The notes beneath the pieces were generated by a model. It made no database searches. It was not told where the DNA came from and saw only the letters and a program-made list of their open reading frames with translations. Both the position numbers and the translations under genes were made by a program. From Pezizomycotina sp. ARF18 (taxonomy: Eukaryota > Ascomycota), in assembly GCA_002224055.1 (NCBI GenBank), contig AZLU01000227.1, positions 1 to 64,000 of the forward strand: a stretch of DNA of 64,000 bases. Reading direction: 5' to 3'. Shown one piece after another: positions 1 to 9,953 of this stretch. Numbering within the stretch: the first letter of the stretch is position 1; the number at the start of each line of letters is the position of its first letter.

Positions 1-185
1 AATTAGTATAGTTAGAGTAAATTTTAGTATATATATTAATTAAATTTAGATTAAAAAGTTAATTGTATAATTAATTAAATATTTTATTAGTTTATTTTTT
101 CTCTCTCTTAAAAAAAAATAAAAATAAAAAATAATAATATATATATAAATCTCGGTTAACTAAGAAAATTATTAAATTATAAGGT

Positions 186-283
186 TATAACCCGCCTATA
201 AAACCGACTCGGGTCGGGTTATAAGATTAATAACCCCCTATCCCCGGTCGGGCTAGTCGGGTCGGGCTAAAACCCGGCCTATA
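186..283. repeat. GC-rich scrap, left (possible old element end)
   Basis: A GC-rich island in otherwise AT-rich DNA, made of variants of GGGTCGGG and its complement. A short inverted pair, TTATAACCCG and CGGGTTATAA, flanks its left part. CpA is absent, so RIP has probably acted here and spared cytosines in other contexts. Similar G/C-biased subterminal repeats are known in some hAT-type DNA transposons, but no transposase survives. The assignment is a guess. Confidence 0.4.
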
Positions 284-287
284 AGTA

Positions 288-1193
288 AATACTAGATAAA
301 TCTAAAAACTAAAAAGATAAAACTAGAGAGATAAAACTAGAGAGATAAAACTAGAGAGATAAAACTAGAAAGATCCTACTTATTAATACTAAACTACCGC
401 CACATCCTAATACTAAATATAGAAGATTACATATTTATTTATTAAAAACTAGGGGGAAAGGTAGTATTATAAGATAATACTACACTCTCTATATTAGACT
501 CTAGAATCCTAGCTTACTTCGTAGATTTCTATATTATAAATATAGATAACTTAGAGATTTTAAAGTAAAACTATAGAGAAGTCTTATTTTTTTAAACTTA
601 AAGAGATTATCCTTTTAGAAAAATTAAAATTTTAGTCTAAAATTACTAATTTTATCGATTAAATCCTATATAATTTTAAATATTAATAAATAACGAGTAG
701 ATAAAAAATATCTCTTATAAATAGCTTAAAGCTATAAAAAACCTTTTTTATCTAAACTTTAAATAAGTTATATAGCGTTTAAATAAGATAAGTTTTCTAT
801 AAATTATTACTATAAATTCTTAAAATTTAATAATTTAAGACGAAAAGATTAAGTAAAAAAAAATTCTAATAGCTTTAAGTCGTTTATAAGAGATATTTTT
901 TATCTCTATTAGTTATTTTTAATACTAAAAAGTATTAGATCTTAATAATAGTCTACTTAAGGTATTAAAAAGGACCCTTTCTTTAAGTTTATAGAACTTA
1001 GACTCTTTTATAGTTCTACTTTAATTCTCTAAGTTATTTAAAGTACTTTATAGCTAATCGCGGTATATTATAGGATTTAGCTATTCTCCATATATATACT
1101 TCTATAACTTAGGATACGGCGGTAATTTAGTATTAATAAGTAAGATCTCTCTAGTTTTATCTCTCTAGTTTTTTAGATTTATCTCCTAGTTTT
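288..1193. mobile_element. RIP-degraded small TIR element (MITE-like)
   Basis: The left arm at about 288-427 is repeated inverted at about 1097-1193. Shared words, read outside to inside, include GATAAATCTAAAAA, several ATAAAACTAGAGAG units, CTTATTAATACTAAA, ACCGCC and TATAGAAG. The left arm has four 14-bp subrepeats and the right arm about two, so the arms differ in length. The interior of about 670 bp is RIP-saturated and encodes nothing recognisable. Size and long terminal inverted repeats fit a non-autonomous DNA transposon, but the superfamily and target duplication cannot be read. Confidence 0.7.
317..372. repeat. 14-bp tandem subrepeat, 4 copies
   Basis: ATAAAACTAGAGAG occurs three times exactly and a fourth time with one change, head to tail, inside the left arm of the inverted-repeat element. 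The right arm carries about two inverted copies. Confidence 0.9.
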
Positions 1194-1231
1194 AACGGTT
1201 TTACTAATATGTTGGTTTAATATAGGGATAT

Positions 1232-1765
1232 AACATGGTAATATTGGTAGGAGGATACCATGGTGTTGAGCTATGGTATGGGGATATCGGTATTCTGCTA
1301 TAGGGATGTTAGTAGACGGATATGGAATGTTGAGCTATGCCATGGGGATACCGGTGCACTGCATGGAGATGTTGGTAGATGGACATAGAAATGTTGGCCC
1401 ATGGCATGGAGATGTTGGCCTATGCATAGAGATGTTGAGCTATAGCATGGGGATGTTAGTGGACGGATATGGAGATGTTGAGCTATGCCATGGGATACGG
1501 TGTACTGCCATGGAGATGTTGGTGGATGGACATGGAAATGTTGCCCATGCATGGAGATGTTTGGCCTATGGCATGGAGATGTTAAGCCATAGCATGGGAT
1601 ATTGGTGGACGGACATAGAGATGCCCATGCCATAGGGATACCGGTGCTCTGCCATGGAGATGTTGAGCCATGCTATGGAGATATTAGTGGATAGATATGG
1701 AGATGTTGGTGGATGGATATGGAGATATTGAGCTATGGTATGGGGACGTTTGTAGATGGGATGTT
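1232..1765. repeat. Minisatellite of about 21-22 bp, roughly 25 copies
   Basis: Degenerate tandem units of the form CATGGAGATGTTGGTGGATGG run for about 530 bp. Variants alternate GGTGGATGG with GAGCTATG and GCCCATG, giving a loose higher-order pattern. The array is rich in TpG and CpA, the opposite of its RIP-mutated flanks. The unit is close to 21 nt, so frames stay open on both strands (about 120 codons on plus, 111 on minus), but I treat these as by-products of the periodicity. Confidence 0.9.
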
Positions 1766-1916
1766 GTTAGCTAGCAAATATAATAATAAATAATATTATA
1801 ATAATATAATAAATTATATATAAAATAATTCCAAATCGATGTGAAAATGTAAAATAAAATATAAAATTATATAAAAATATCTATAAATAGAATTATTTTT
1901 TAATATAAATGTCTTA

Positions 1917-2050
1917 GCGGGTTAACCCGACCCGTACTGGGCTGGGGCCGGGTACCGGCCTAGCGGCTAAATCTAAATCCTAATCCGGGCCCGCCCGGCG
2001 CCTTGACCCGGCCGGTCGAGTACCTGAACCCGGGTTCGACCTAGAACGCT
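1917..2050. repeat. GC-rich scrap, right (possible old element end)
   Basis: A second GC-rich island with GGGTTAACCCGACCCG, GGGCCGGGTACCGG and CCCGGGTTCG. CpA is absent. It resembles the island at 186-283 in motif and composition, and in part in inverted orientation. The two may be the ends of one older element split by the inverted-repeat element and the minisatellite. This is inference; alignment is poor by eye. Confidence 0.4.
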
Positions 2051-2815
2051 AGCTACTATATAGTATCCTAAACTATTTATATTTAACGACTAGAGTTATA
2101 TATAGTATTAACATAATTTAAATATACTCCTCTTATAGCCGGCGGAGGATAGGTGTATAAAATACCGCGCCTTTTATTAAAAATGTCGATTTATTGTAAA
2201 TATATACCTCGTTAGTCCTTATACTACTATTATAGGTACGTGAGCGTCTAATATACGTGTTTAAGCTAATTTACTAGCGAAATGTTAAATTTATGGTGTA
2301 AGATATATTTTTAAAGCCTAAACTATATAATATACTAAACTATATATTTTAAATATATAAGATTTATACCTTCGATTATTTAGTGTAGATTAATGACGTA
2401 TATTTTATTATAAATAACGTAAGTGATAAGCTATTTTTTAATCTATTATTAAATTGTTTCATTTATTTGGCTTTTTATTACTAGCGTACCGGTTTTCCGC
2501 GTATTAGCTATATATTTTTTTAATAGGTATGGCTATCGAGCCTAAGCTCGTTAGCTATCTACTTTAATATATAGTTTATATAAGTATACAAATAGATAAT
2601 ATCCCAATGTTAATCGCGCAGTATCTCTAATTAGGCTTCTTCTAAATACCTTAAAGTTTTATCTTTTATTACTATTTATAAGGTAAGAGGAATATTATTG
2701 ATAGTTAATAATATCGTGGTTAATATTAAGTTTTGGAGTTACGGGGGCCTCTAATTTTTAATAATTCTATAGGCTACTATGGGTTTCTATGGCGTGCAAA
2801 TACTTTAGATTGATG

Positions 2816-4703
2816 GTTTGTGACATCCCGCATCACACCAGACTTGAGGTCATACCCTGTACAGTGCATGGAGGTGCCTTTGGAGGTCTTTTAGGAGGAT
2901 ATCTTTGTCACTTTAGGTCACGGTAGAGACGAGCGACATCGCCGTCTATCAAATAGTCCACTGACATACATGGCAAAGTACCTTTTTTTCCCTTCTCAAC
3001 TATATACCGTACACACACCAATAGAAAATAAAATAAAAATCGGCCGATTCCAGACTTGGAAAACCCGCCCTTTAAATGTTTAGTGATCAAAATGAAGATA
3101 AAAAAAAAAAAAAAACTAAAAACTTGAAAGACTGGAGGTTACTAGTAGGTAAGTGGTTGCAGGGCTGGGCCAAGTCTTTTCTTACCTACTTTCTCTTTGA
3201 TTCCCTCTTCACCGAAAAGTAAAGAGAGGGCAAAAAACTGGTAGCGAGATTTTGAAAACCGTAAGAAAATAGCGTAGCCAATCTAAAAGAAAGAAATACG
3301 TTTACAGATGATATACATCTATGTGTACTTACAAATACCGTCAATCTATATTATGAGAGCCGCGGTTGTCCCGAGTGGGATATGAAGTAAATCGTTTTTC
3401 ACGTAACTGCTCCGCATATAGATCGATTGATTACCCCAGAATGTTTCCAGCCTGGTGCGCTCTTCCATACTGCGCTACTTCCTGCACGGATCCACGGACA
3501 TTCCCTCTAGCTTCAAAATCTTTTGCCGCCACTATTTATTATTCTTGTTTATTCTCCTCTTTTTTTTTTTTTTTTTTTTCCTTTTTTTTACTTTCTCATT
3601 TTCTGTAGAAGATCAATTACCTTGTAGGCCTTTAGACATGGTTCTATTTTCGCATAAAAGAGACAGCCGTCCGCTATAAAATTACTTCAAAAATCCCGGT
3701 GCTCTTTTTTCCTCATTTTTACTTATATATCCTTGCCAGCCAAAGATACAAGTAATATAGGTACTTATCTCAGTGACTTTCAAGTACTGTATATATACGG
3801 CGGAATATCATACGGTATTAACCCTCCCGAAAGATCCGTAGGCTCAAAGTCAGTAATTTTGTGAGGGGGAAAAGAAAATATACGGAAAAGAAAAGAGTAG
3901 AAGTAGAGAGGATCTGCCTGCAATTATTTTAAAAAAAAATTTTTTTTTTTTTTTTTTCAACAAAGCCAACCAATTTCTTTTTTCTCTAATAATATTATAT
4001 TTCCTTTTTTTTTTTTTCTTCTCTACTTCCTGCCCCCTCTCGAGTCTCAACCCCTAAATTATTCTCCTTTCGATCTACTTAGTACCTATCCCTTTTGTTT
4101 TATTTATTTTTTTTTCCCCTTCTTTTTCCCTCCTAGTTCCATTTTTTTTTTGTTCTTTTCTTTTCTTAAATTCTCCACAACTAGTATCATTTATCGTCAT
4201 CAACTATCATTTCCCTTCTATTTCGACACGTAATTTCCCTTTTACACCGCTCTGGAAGCATCTGATTTCAACTGATTGGTGAAGGAGCCAAATAGACAGA
4301 CACGTTTTTCTCGTGTGTTGATCTTCCGAGAGTCGATTTTGGGGAATGTATCGGCAGAGCCGAGCCCGTAAGATACTTATTAAAAATCAAGCGGGGGAAA
4401 CTTTTCCATGTAAGCCGCCCAGAAAGAAAGAAACAGACATATATTCCCTTCTTGATATTGATATTCACTAGCCATCATTATCAAAGATCTTTAGCCGTTT
4501 CAATACCCTTTCTATAATACCTTTACCGTTTCGTCTGTTGAAGGAATGAATTTTGACCATCATATGCTATAGTTTTCCATCGAGCGTCAAGTCGAAGGAG
4601 GGAATACGGATAAAGAAACATCGAATGAAACTTTGGAAAGCGTTTGGAGGATTATACCGAGTTATATATATATTTTTCGGGGGTTTTACAAATCAACGGA
4701 AGA
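2816..4703. other. Intergenic / probable 5' region of the bZIP gene
   Basis: Ordinary-composition DNA after the RIP block. It contains long A/T tracts, including a run of A followed by about 20 T at 3933-3957. Short open frames here are driven by poly-T or low complexity and match nothing I know. The pyrimidine-rich stretch at 3.9-4.2 kb could be promoter or leader of the downstream bZIP gene. Confidence 0.5.
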
Positions 4704-7309
4704 ATGGCTGGCGCCGTTGAGCATTACCCCAAAGCCGGGTTCTGAGCAACGAGTACGGCTATGGTCATGACTCTGGTGAGAGTCGGATGTCGTCAATATA
4801 CAACGGACCGTCCTCTAGTCGGACGGCAGCCCCTCAGCATTCTCCACCGATATATGCCCCGCAATCGACTTACGGCGGGGCGAACCATGGCTCTCCAGGT
4901 TTAGGGATATTGTCGGCGTCTCAGCACAGAGATGCCGAGATCTTTCACCTGAAACACGAGAACGACTTTTCGGGTAGCCCAGAGGGCGTGGACCAAAGGC
5001 CAGCGGCGAGCGAAAAGAACAATAATATCTCGGCAAATTCTATGCCTTGAAGTCGCCAGGCATGGCCTCTGGGGTCCCGAGCATGGAGGATCGGGTTTGG
5101 GAGGCGTATTTGGCGTGACGCAAGTCCCTTCAAACGAAGAGGAGCCTACACCGAAGGAGGAACAACGTGCGGCAAAGAGGAAGAAGAGCGACAAAGGTGG
5201 CAGCGTTGAACCCCAAAACTATTTCGCGGAGACCATCGAAAGCGAGTAGTACGTCATCCGGCAAGGGCAGGAAGCCTTCGGTGACCGCTAGGCACAGCAG
5301 TGAAGATAAGAGCAGCAGCGAAGATGAAAACGACAAGGAAGACGAAACCGATAAAAAGACAAAGGGGCCGGCCACGGCTAGAAACGAAAGACGAGACTGC
5401 TGCCGACGTAAATATTACCCAACCTTTTTGCTACCAATATAATGTCATCCGATTAGGATGAAGAACCTCGCCGCTAACCAGAGATGTTTTACCTCATGCA
5501 GAGACGACGAACACAGATCAGGTTAGCACAGCGTGCGTACCGCCAACGTAAGGAAACGACTATTGTCTCCCTAAAAGGCGTGTGACGGAACTTGAACAAG
5601 CCATCGATGGCATGCACAATTCTTTTCTTGAGCTTCACGATGCCGCGGTAAAGATGCATGTGGTCGAGTCTATACCCAGTTTGGACGAGTGCTGAGAACG
5701 ATCACGGAGAATTTATTACTATGGCAAAGGATGCGGGCAAGGGTGCCTTGACGCTTGAGGATGATGATATCAAACCCCCGGTAATACAGGAGGAAACGAC
5801 CAGTGCGAAGAGTAGCAACAAACGCAAACGGGCAGAAGAAATCGTCGCGGATGAACCTGCTGAGAAGATGAGCAGATCGGACAGCGTCCCAAATAATGCT
5901 CTAACAGAGATTCAGCAGCTGCCTGTGGAGCCCATGCAGCCTGTGCAGCCCGCACAAGCTGTCCAGCCTGTCCGGCCCGTCCATCTGTCCAGCCCGTCGA
6001 GAGCGAGCACGCGGGACAGAATCCCAAGTGGCTTCACGAAATGGACCTAGAAAATGTGGCTGCTCCTTTCAACGCTGTCGACCCCACATCCATGGTGGAA
6101 AATTCTCTAGTGCGCAAGCCGAACATAAATAACGTCAACAGTACCATGAACTATTCATTCGACAATCCAATCCTTAATAGAGATTTCTTGCCTCAGAACT
6201 TGTTCACACCATCCGTTCCTCCACCGATGTCTGTTTCAGAGATGACAAACATCACGATTTCAAGTTCCCTCCCTTAACAGATCCTGTCTTCGCTAGTCGG
6301 TTAGGCATGACTGTCTACGATACGGCTACACACTGCTGCATCATCCAACAGTGACCCAATAGATGTCATGCGTGCGTTTGCTTATGGCATGTTTGTTCGC
6401 CGAGAAAGAAGAGCTCAAGCATAGGGTATCCAAGATGCTCCGGCGCAAACCGCACGAACCTCCTGTCGGTCTCGACTTCCCTGTTGCGAACCTCGGTGGC
6501 TCGGGCCTCACTATAGCTTTAAGAGAGACGCATCCGGAAGGATGTATAAGGTAGCACAGGCCCGCGGGACTGGACAAGATGACCAACAAAACGCCGGCGG
6601 TCCTCCGTATGCAGCTCGCGAAGATGGGCTTCGCGAACGATGCCTGGAAGATCATACCCATTATACGAAGCCGAGGACAGGGCTTCTTTAACCCGCCAGA
6701 TGTAGAAGCTTGGCTAATGGACAAAGGTGTCCAGATGACCCCTTATTCACCGACTGTTACCATTCCCGCCGGCCTTATAGAGAATTCCCTGGTGCGCCCT
6801 CCGACAGGAATAGCAACGACCAGTATTCGTTGTCGGAAGAGGATTTCCTCAATACGAATCCGAACGATTTCTTCAACAATGTAATGGCCAATGCAGCCAA
6901 TTTCGCCACCGGCCCCGATGGAGGGATTACGGCTTCGCCTGAATCCGATGATGGGTTCACCAGAAGCTCTGCAACCCACCATCAGCCGCTCCCGGTGGTC
7001 ACAGTCCTGTGAAAATAATTCTCCGGGATCTTCCTACGGCCACGCACCTTATACGCCGCAGCAACAGGATCCTTACGTAGCACAGATGTACCGCTGCCAC
7101 TAAGACGCTTAATGTTGAACTCTTTATTAAAGGTATGTTGGGCAGTAACTTTCCTCCTTTTTCTTCTTTTTTTGCTTCCAAAGAAAGTATCAAAATGCTA
7201 ATCCTTTCTTTGTTTAAACAGAGCTGGTTAAGCGATGTACTTGTCTGGGCAATGTTCCCGGCTGGCAGCAATCGATCTCGAGTTGTGTCTTATGCTCGCG
7301 AGTTCTTGA
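4704..7309 (+). CDS. bZIP transcription factor
   Basis: A nuclear DNA-binding regulator. The start at 4704 opens MAGAVEHYPKAG, and a Ser/Pro-rich N-terminal segment with GESRMSSIYNGP continues in a neighbouring frame. An acidic, Lys/Ser-rich stretch lies at 5.2-5.4 kb. The basic region near 5505-5570 reads RRRTQIRLAQRAYRQRKET, the fungal bZIP signature, followed by a leucine-zipper-like RVTELEQAIDGMHNSFLELH. A middle region holds DVEAWLMDKGV near 6700. An intron at 7133-7221 (GTATGT..ACAG) leads to a last exon with ELVKRCTCLGNVPGW, resembling the CLG..PG motif near the end of several fungal bZIP factors. The frame changes several times, which I ascribe to sequencing indels. Subfamily and target genes are unknown. 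Confidence 0.8.
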
Positions 7310-8396
7310 ATTCGACACTTTCTCCAGTTGGTACACTTGTCATCTTTTCCTATATCGTAAAAAAATTCTTTTCCCCCTCCTGTTTTTTTACCCTTTTCCA
7401 TATATATATATATATATACCTTTCTCCATTTTTATCGTTTAATTTCTGCGCTTTCTCTTAGTGTTTCTTTATCGTAATCTGGTAACGATCTTTCATGACT
7501 GGCGCTCTGTAATTTGGATATTACTTTTCTTTATGTATTTATCATTTTTCTGATTATTGCTTATATAATTTCTCGTCTACTGTTTGTCCATTAGCCATCC
7601 TAAACTCACTCTACTGTATATAAATATACATGTTAATTATCCTTGTAGTAGCACGTAAATACAAAATGACAAGACATCAAAACGAATACATCGTTCAGGC
7701 ATCAAACAGCATTATCTACAGTTTTCTATAAAGTTAGTTTTGGTTTGCTTCTTTAGGTTAGGCCCTACCGCTCGGCTTTTCCGAAAACGATATATATAAC
7801 ACATATTTCCTTTTTCTTTTCTTTTCTTTTTTTGTTGTTTTAAGATCTTTCGAAAACTAACGGTATTACTACTACTTTGATATATCGCTCGTGGAGTTTT
7901 AACTGCCCCAATGGGATAATTATCTTACCTACCATAGCCACTACTAAGACCGTTCCGAAAGATATACCCGTAGAGACCCACATATCCACATATATACCCG
8001 ACCAGAGCTCCCTAAACTGTAGACGGAAAAAGTAAGCCAAGTGATTTAAATATTACACGAGGGAGTAATGAATTAATTTATCGAACCTCGTGGATATATA
8101 CCTCCGGATGTATGGTAGAGCTGTACCTGGTTGGAATGAACCCTTAAAAGTTTTTTTTTATTTTATTTATTTTTTAGCCTCCGTCTTTGAGATGGTGATA
8201 CCCGATGCTTGTAAACATCCCTGAGGTTGATATAAGCAGACATACGATACTAGGTCCCGGCCAACGTTTAATTTTGAGTACGGTTTGTCGCCTTGAACAA
8301 CCTCAGAAGAGATGCTCTAGCCTACCCTTACAGAACTTTGAAGGAACCGTGGTATACCGATATCCGACGATATCACAATGGCTTAAGGAGATGAGA
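7310..8396. other. Intergenic region
   Basis: Probable 3' region of the bZIP gene followed by the promoter of the secreted-protein gene. It contains several TATATA runs and poly-T tracts and no frame that resembles a protein. Confidence 0.6.
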
Positions 8397-8406
8397 AGTA
8401 TATAAA
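8397..8406 (+). promoter_or_regulatory. Candidate TATA box
   Basis: AGTATATAAAGG lies about 175 bp upstream of the secreted-protein start codon, leaving room for a short leader. Fungal genes with strong regulated expression often have such a box. The assignment rests on sequence and position alone. Confidence 0.5.
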
Positions 8407-8576
8407 GGCCGACGATTGAACGCTAGTGATGTCTGTTTTTCTTCAGTTCACGCCTCATCCATTATCCAGTTCGAACCAGCGCAGACTTTTACAATCCATC
8501 CAATACTCGACTCACTTCCACTCGTTTTAAGAAAAAAGACCAACTATCTTTTCAATCCTCCACCAAAAAAGTCGAA

Positions 8577-8945
8577 ATGCAATTCTCTACCTCATCCATC
8601 GTCGCGATCGCCTCCCTAGCTCTCTCCCAAGTCGCTCTCGCAGCGGACTGCTACAACGGCGGCGGCAACAACTGCATGAACCGTGATCAGCTCTACAAGT
8701 ACCGCCAGCAGTACTGCGCAAACTTCTCCTGGGTCGGACAGCCCGGGGGCATCACCTACTACAGCGAAGGCGGCAAGACCGTCAAGTTCACCAACTGGGG
8801 TGCTAAGGGGATGACCCAACAGCAGTGCTGGGACTCTACTCAGAACATCATCGACCAGTGCTTGGGGCACCAGAGCGCCGGAAAATATGACTACAACGGG
8901 TGGACTCAGTATATCAACTTTGCTCTTAAGTTTTTTTTTACTTAA
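8577..8945 (+). CDS. Small secreted cysteine-rich protein
   Basis: A 122-codon frame starting MQFSTSSIVAIASLALSQ, a clear signal peptide with likely cleavage near ALA before ADCYNG. The mature part has five cysteines in frame: DCYNGGGNNC, QQYC, QQQCWD and DQC. The segment QCWDSTQNIIDQC resembles a widespread family of small secreted fungal proteins of unknown function, in which I recall a further cysteine close to the C-terminus. The end of this frame (ALKFFFT) is driven by a poly-T run and probably not authentic, in line with run-length errors elsewhere in the window. GC content and codon use are higher than the surroundings, supporting real coding. It could be an effector-like or defence peptide; nothing in the sequence settles the role. 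Confidence 0.8.
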   Translation: MQFSTSSIVAIASLALSQVALAADCYNGGGNNCMNRDQLYKYRQQYCANFSWVGQPGGITYYSEGGKTVKFTNWGAKGMTQQQCWDSTQNIIDQCLGHQSAGKYDYNGWTQYINFALKFFFT

Positions 8946-9953
8946 GCGACTTTTTTTAAGGGTTAGTGTGATGGGCAGGTAGGCCTAGGCTGTAGTATAC
9001 TAGTAGTTTTTTGTATCCTTCCGAATAAAATCAGTCTTAAAAACCAATCCTACTGTGTGAGATCGAAGAAATCAGAATATTAAGTATATATAATCTATAC
9101 AAGGTACCCGTTTGAAGAATCTCCAGAAGATATATGACGGAAGCCTACAGCTTGGAAGACTTAAATGACCAAAACCATGCTCGTGTGATATAGATGTGCT
9201 AGGAGTAGGAGTAAGAGTAGTAGCAGTGGTGAGGCTCTAGGAAGCTACACCCTCTTTGGCTAGTATTTGACATTGTAATATTTAACAGTATCGCTTTCTA
9301 CTTGATCCCTAGGTAATACTTCCAAGCGAGGTAGTCTAGATATATCACGTGTCCCGAGCGTGCAGTAGATTTGAAGTTTAATATTGATTTAGATGCCTGC
9401 AGATCGGGGTAAAACGGTAAAGGGTTAATTATCCGCAGAGCCTCTTTATTCATTTATATATTTGAAAAAAAAATTTTTGGCTTAGTGGTGCGGTGGATTA
9501 GGTAATCGCTTACTAGCAGTAGAAACTTTATTCTCCGGTTTTCGATTCACCCCCAAATTCACAGGCAGGCAGGCAACTCAACCATTACAACCACCCTCAT
9601 CTAACAAAATCAAAATAATAATAGATAAATTTACGGGCGACAAAACAAGAACATTCACCTTTCACGAACTGCTGATTAACCTAAGATCACTGCAGTTATT
9701 TCACTCATAATAGCAGAATAGTTTGGTGAAACTTGGTCGCAGACAAGGAGAGAGCTATTGGAAGGATAATTGGCGATCGGTTCAAGGTCTTTTTGGGTCT
9801 TTCAGGAAAATTGGCGCGGAAGTTTTTCTTTGATTGTCGAGCACGACTTTTTCTTCACCACCCACGAATATATCCCGCAATCAGTTCGCCAACGTCAGGT
9901 TTCATTGAGAACAAACACTCTATATCTTAGTTTCCTGTAGATTTTCTGTCGAG
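8946..9953. other. Intergenic region
   Basis: The 3' region of the secreted-protein gene and the promoter of toa1. Apart from the tRNA-like stretch at 9473-9557 I see no gene. Confidence 0.5.
9473..9557 (+). repeat. tRNA-like sequence, possible SINE head
   Basis: TGGCTTAGTGGTGCGG resembles a Pol III box A, and GGTTTTCGATTCACC about 45 bp later resembles a box B. AATTT..GG upstream and CCAAATT downstream could pair. The cloverleaf does not fold well by eye and no anticodon is obvious, so an intact tRNA is unlikely. A tRNA-derived SINE head or a decayed tRNA is possible, as is chance. Confidence 0.3.

Larger units (their letters stand above)
1..2815. repeat. RIP-mutated AT-rich transposon graveyard
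   Basis: This block is extremely AT-rich and almost lacks CpA and TpG while TpA is everywhere. Between about 420 and 1080 I count only two or three CpA and essentially no TpG. The cytosines that survive sit in CpG, CpC or CpT. That is the established signature of fungal RIP, which converts C to T mainly in CpA. No open frame resembles a protein. The block ends abruptly near 2815, where ordinary sequence with normal CpA and TpG begins. It contains a terminal-inverted-repeat element, two GC-rich scraps and a minisatellite, each listed separately. The parent elements are too mutated to identify. Confidence 0.85.

Noticed and set aside
1273-1635. A 120-codon frame on plus and a 111-codon frame on minus, both repetitive
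   Set aside because: They fall wholly inside the minisatellite. A unit near 21 nt keeps frames open on both strands without coding.
1238-1760. A CRISPR array
   Set aside because: Units are contiguous and degenerate with no distinct spacers, and the host is eukaryotic.
3366-3679. Short plus-strand proteins ending in poly-Phe
   Set aside because: The frames owe their length to poly-T and have no recognisable motif or splice context.
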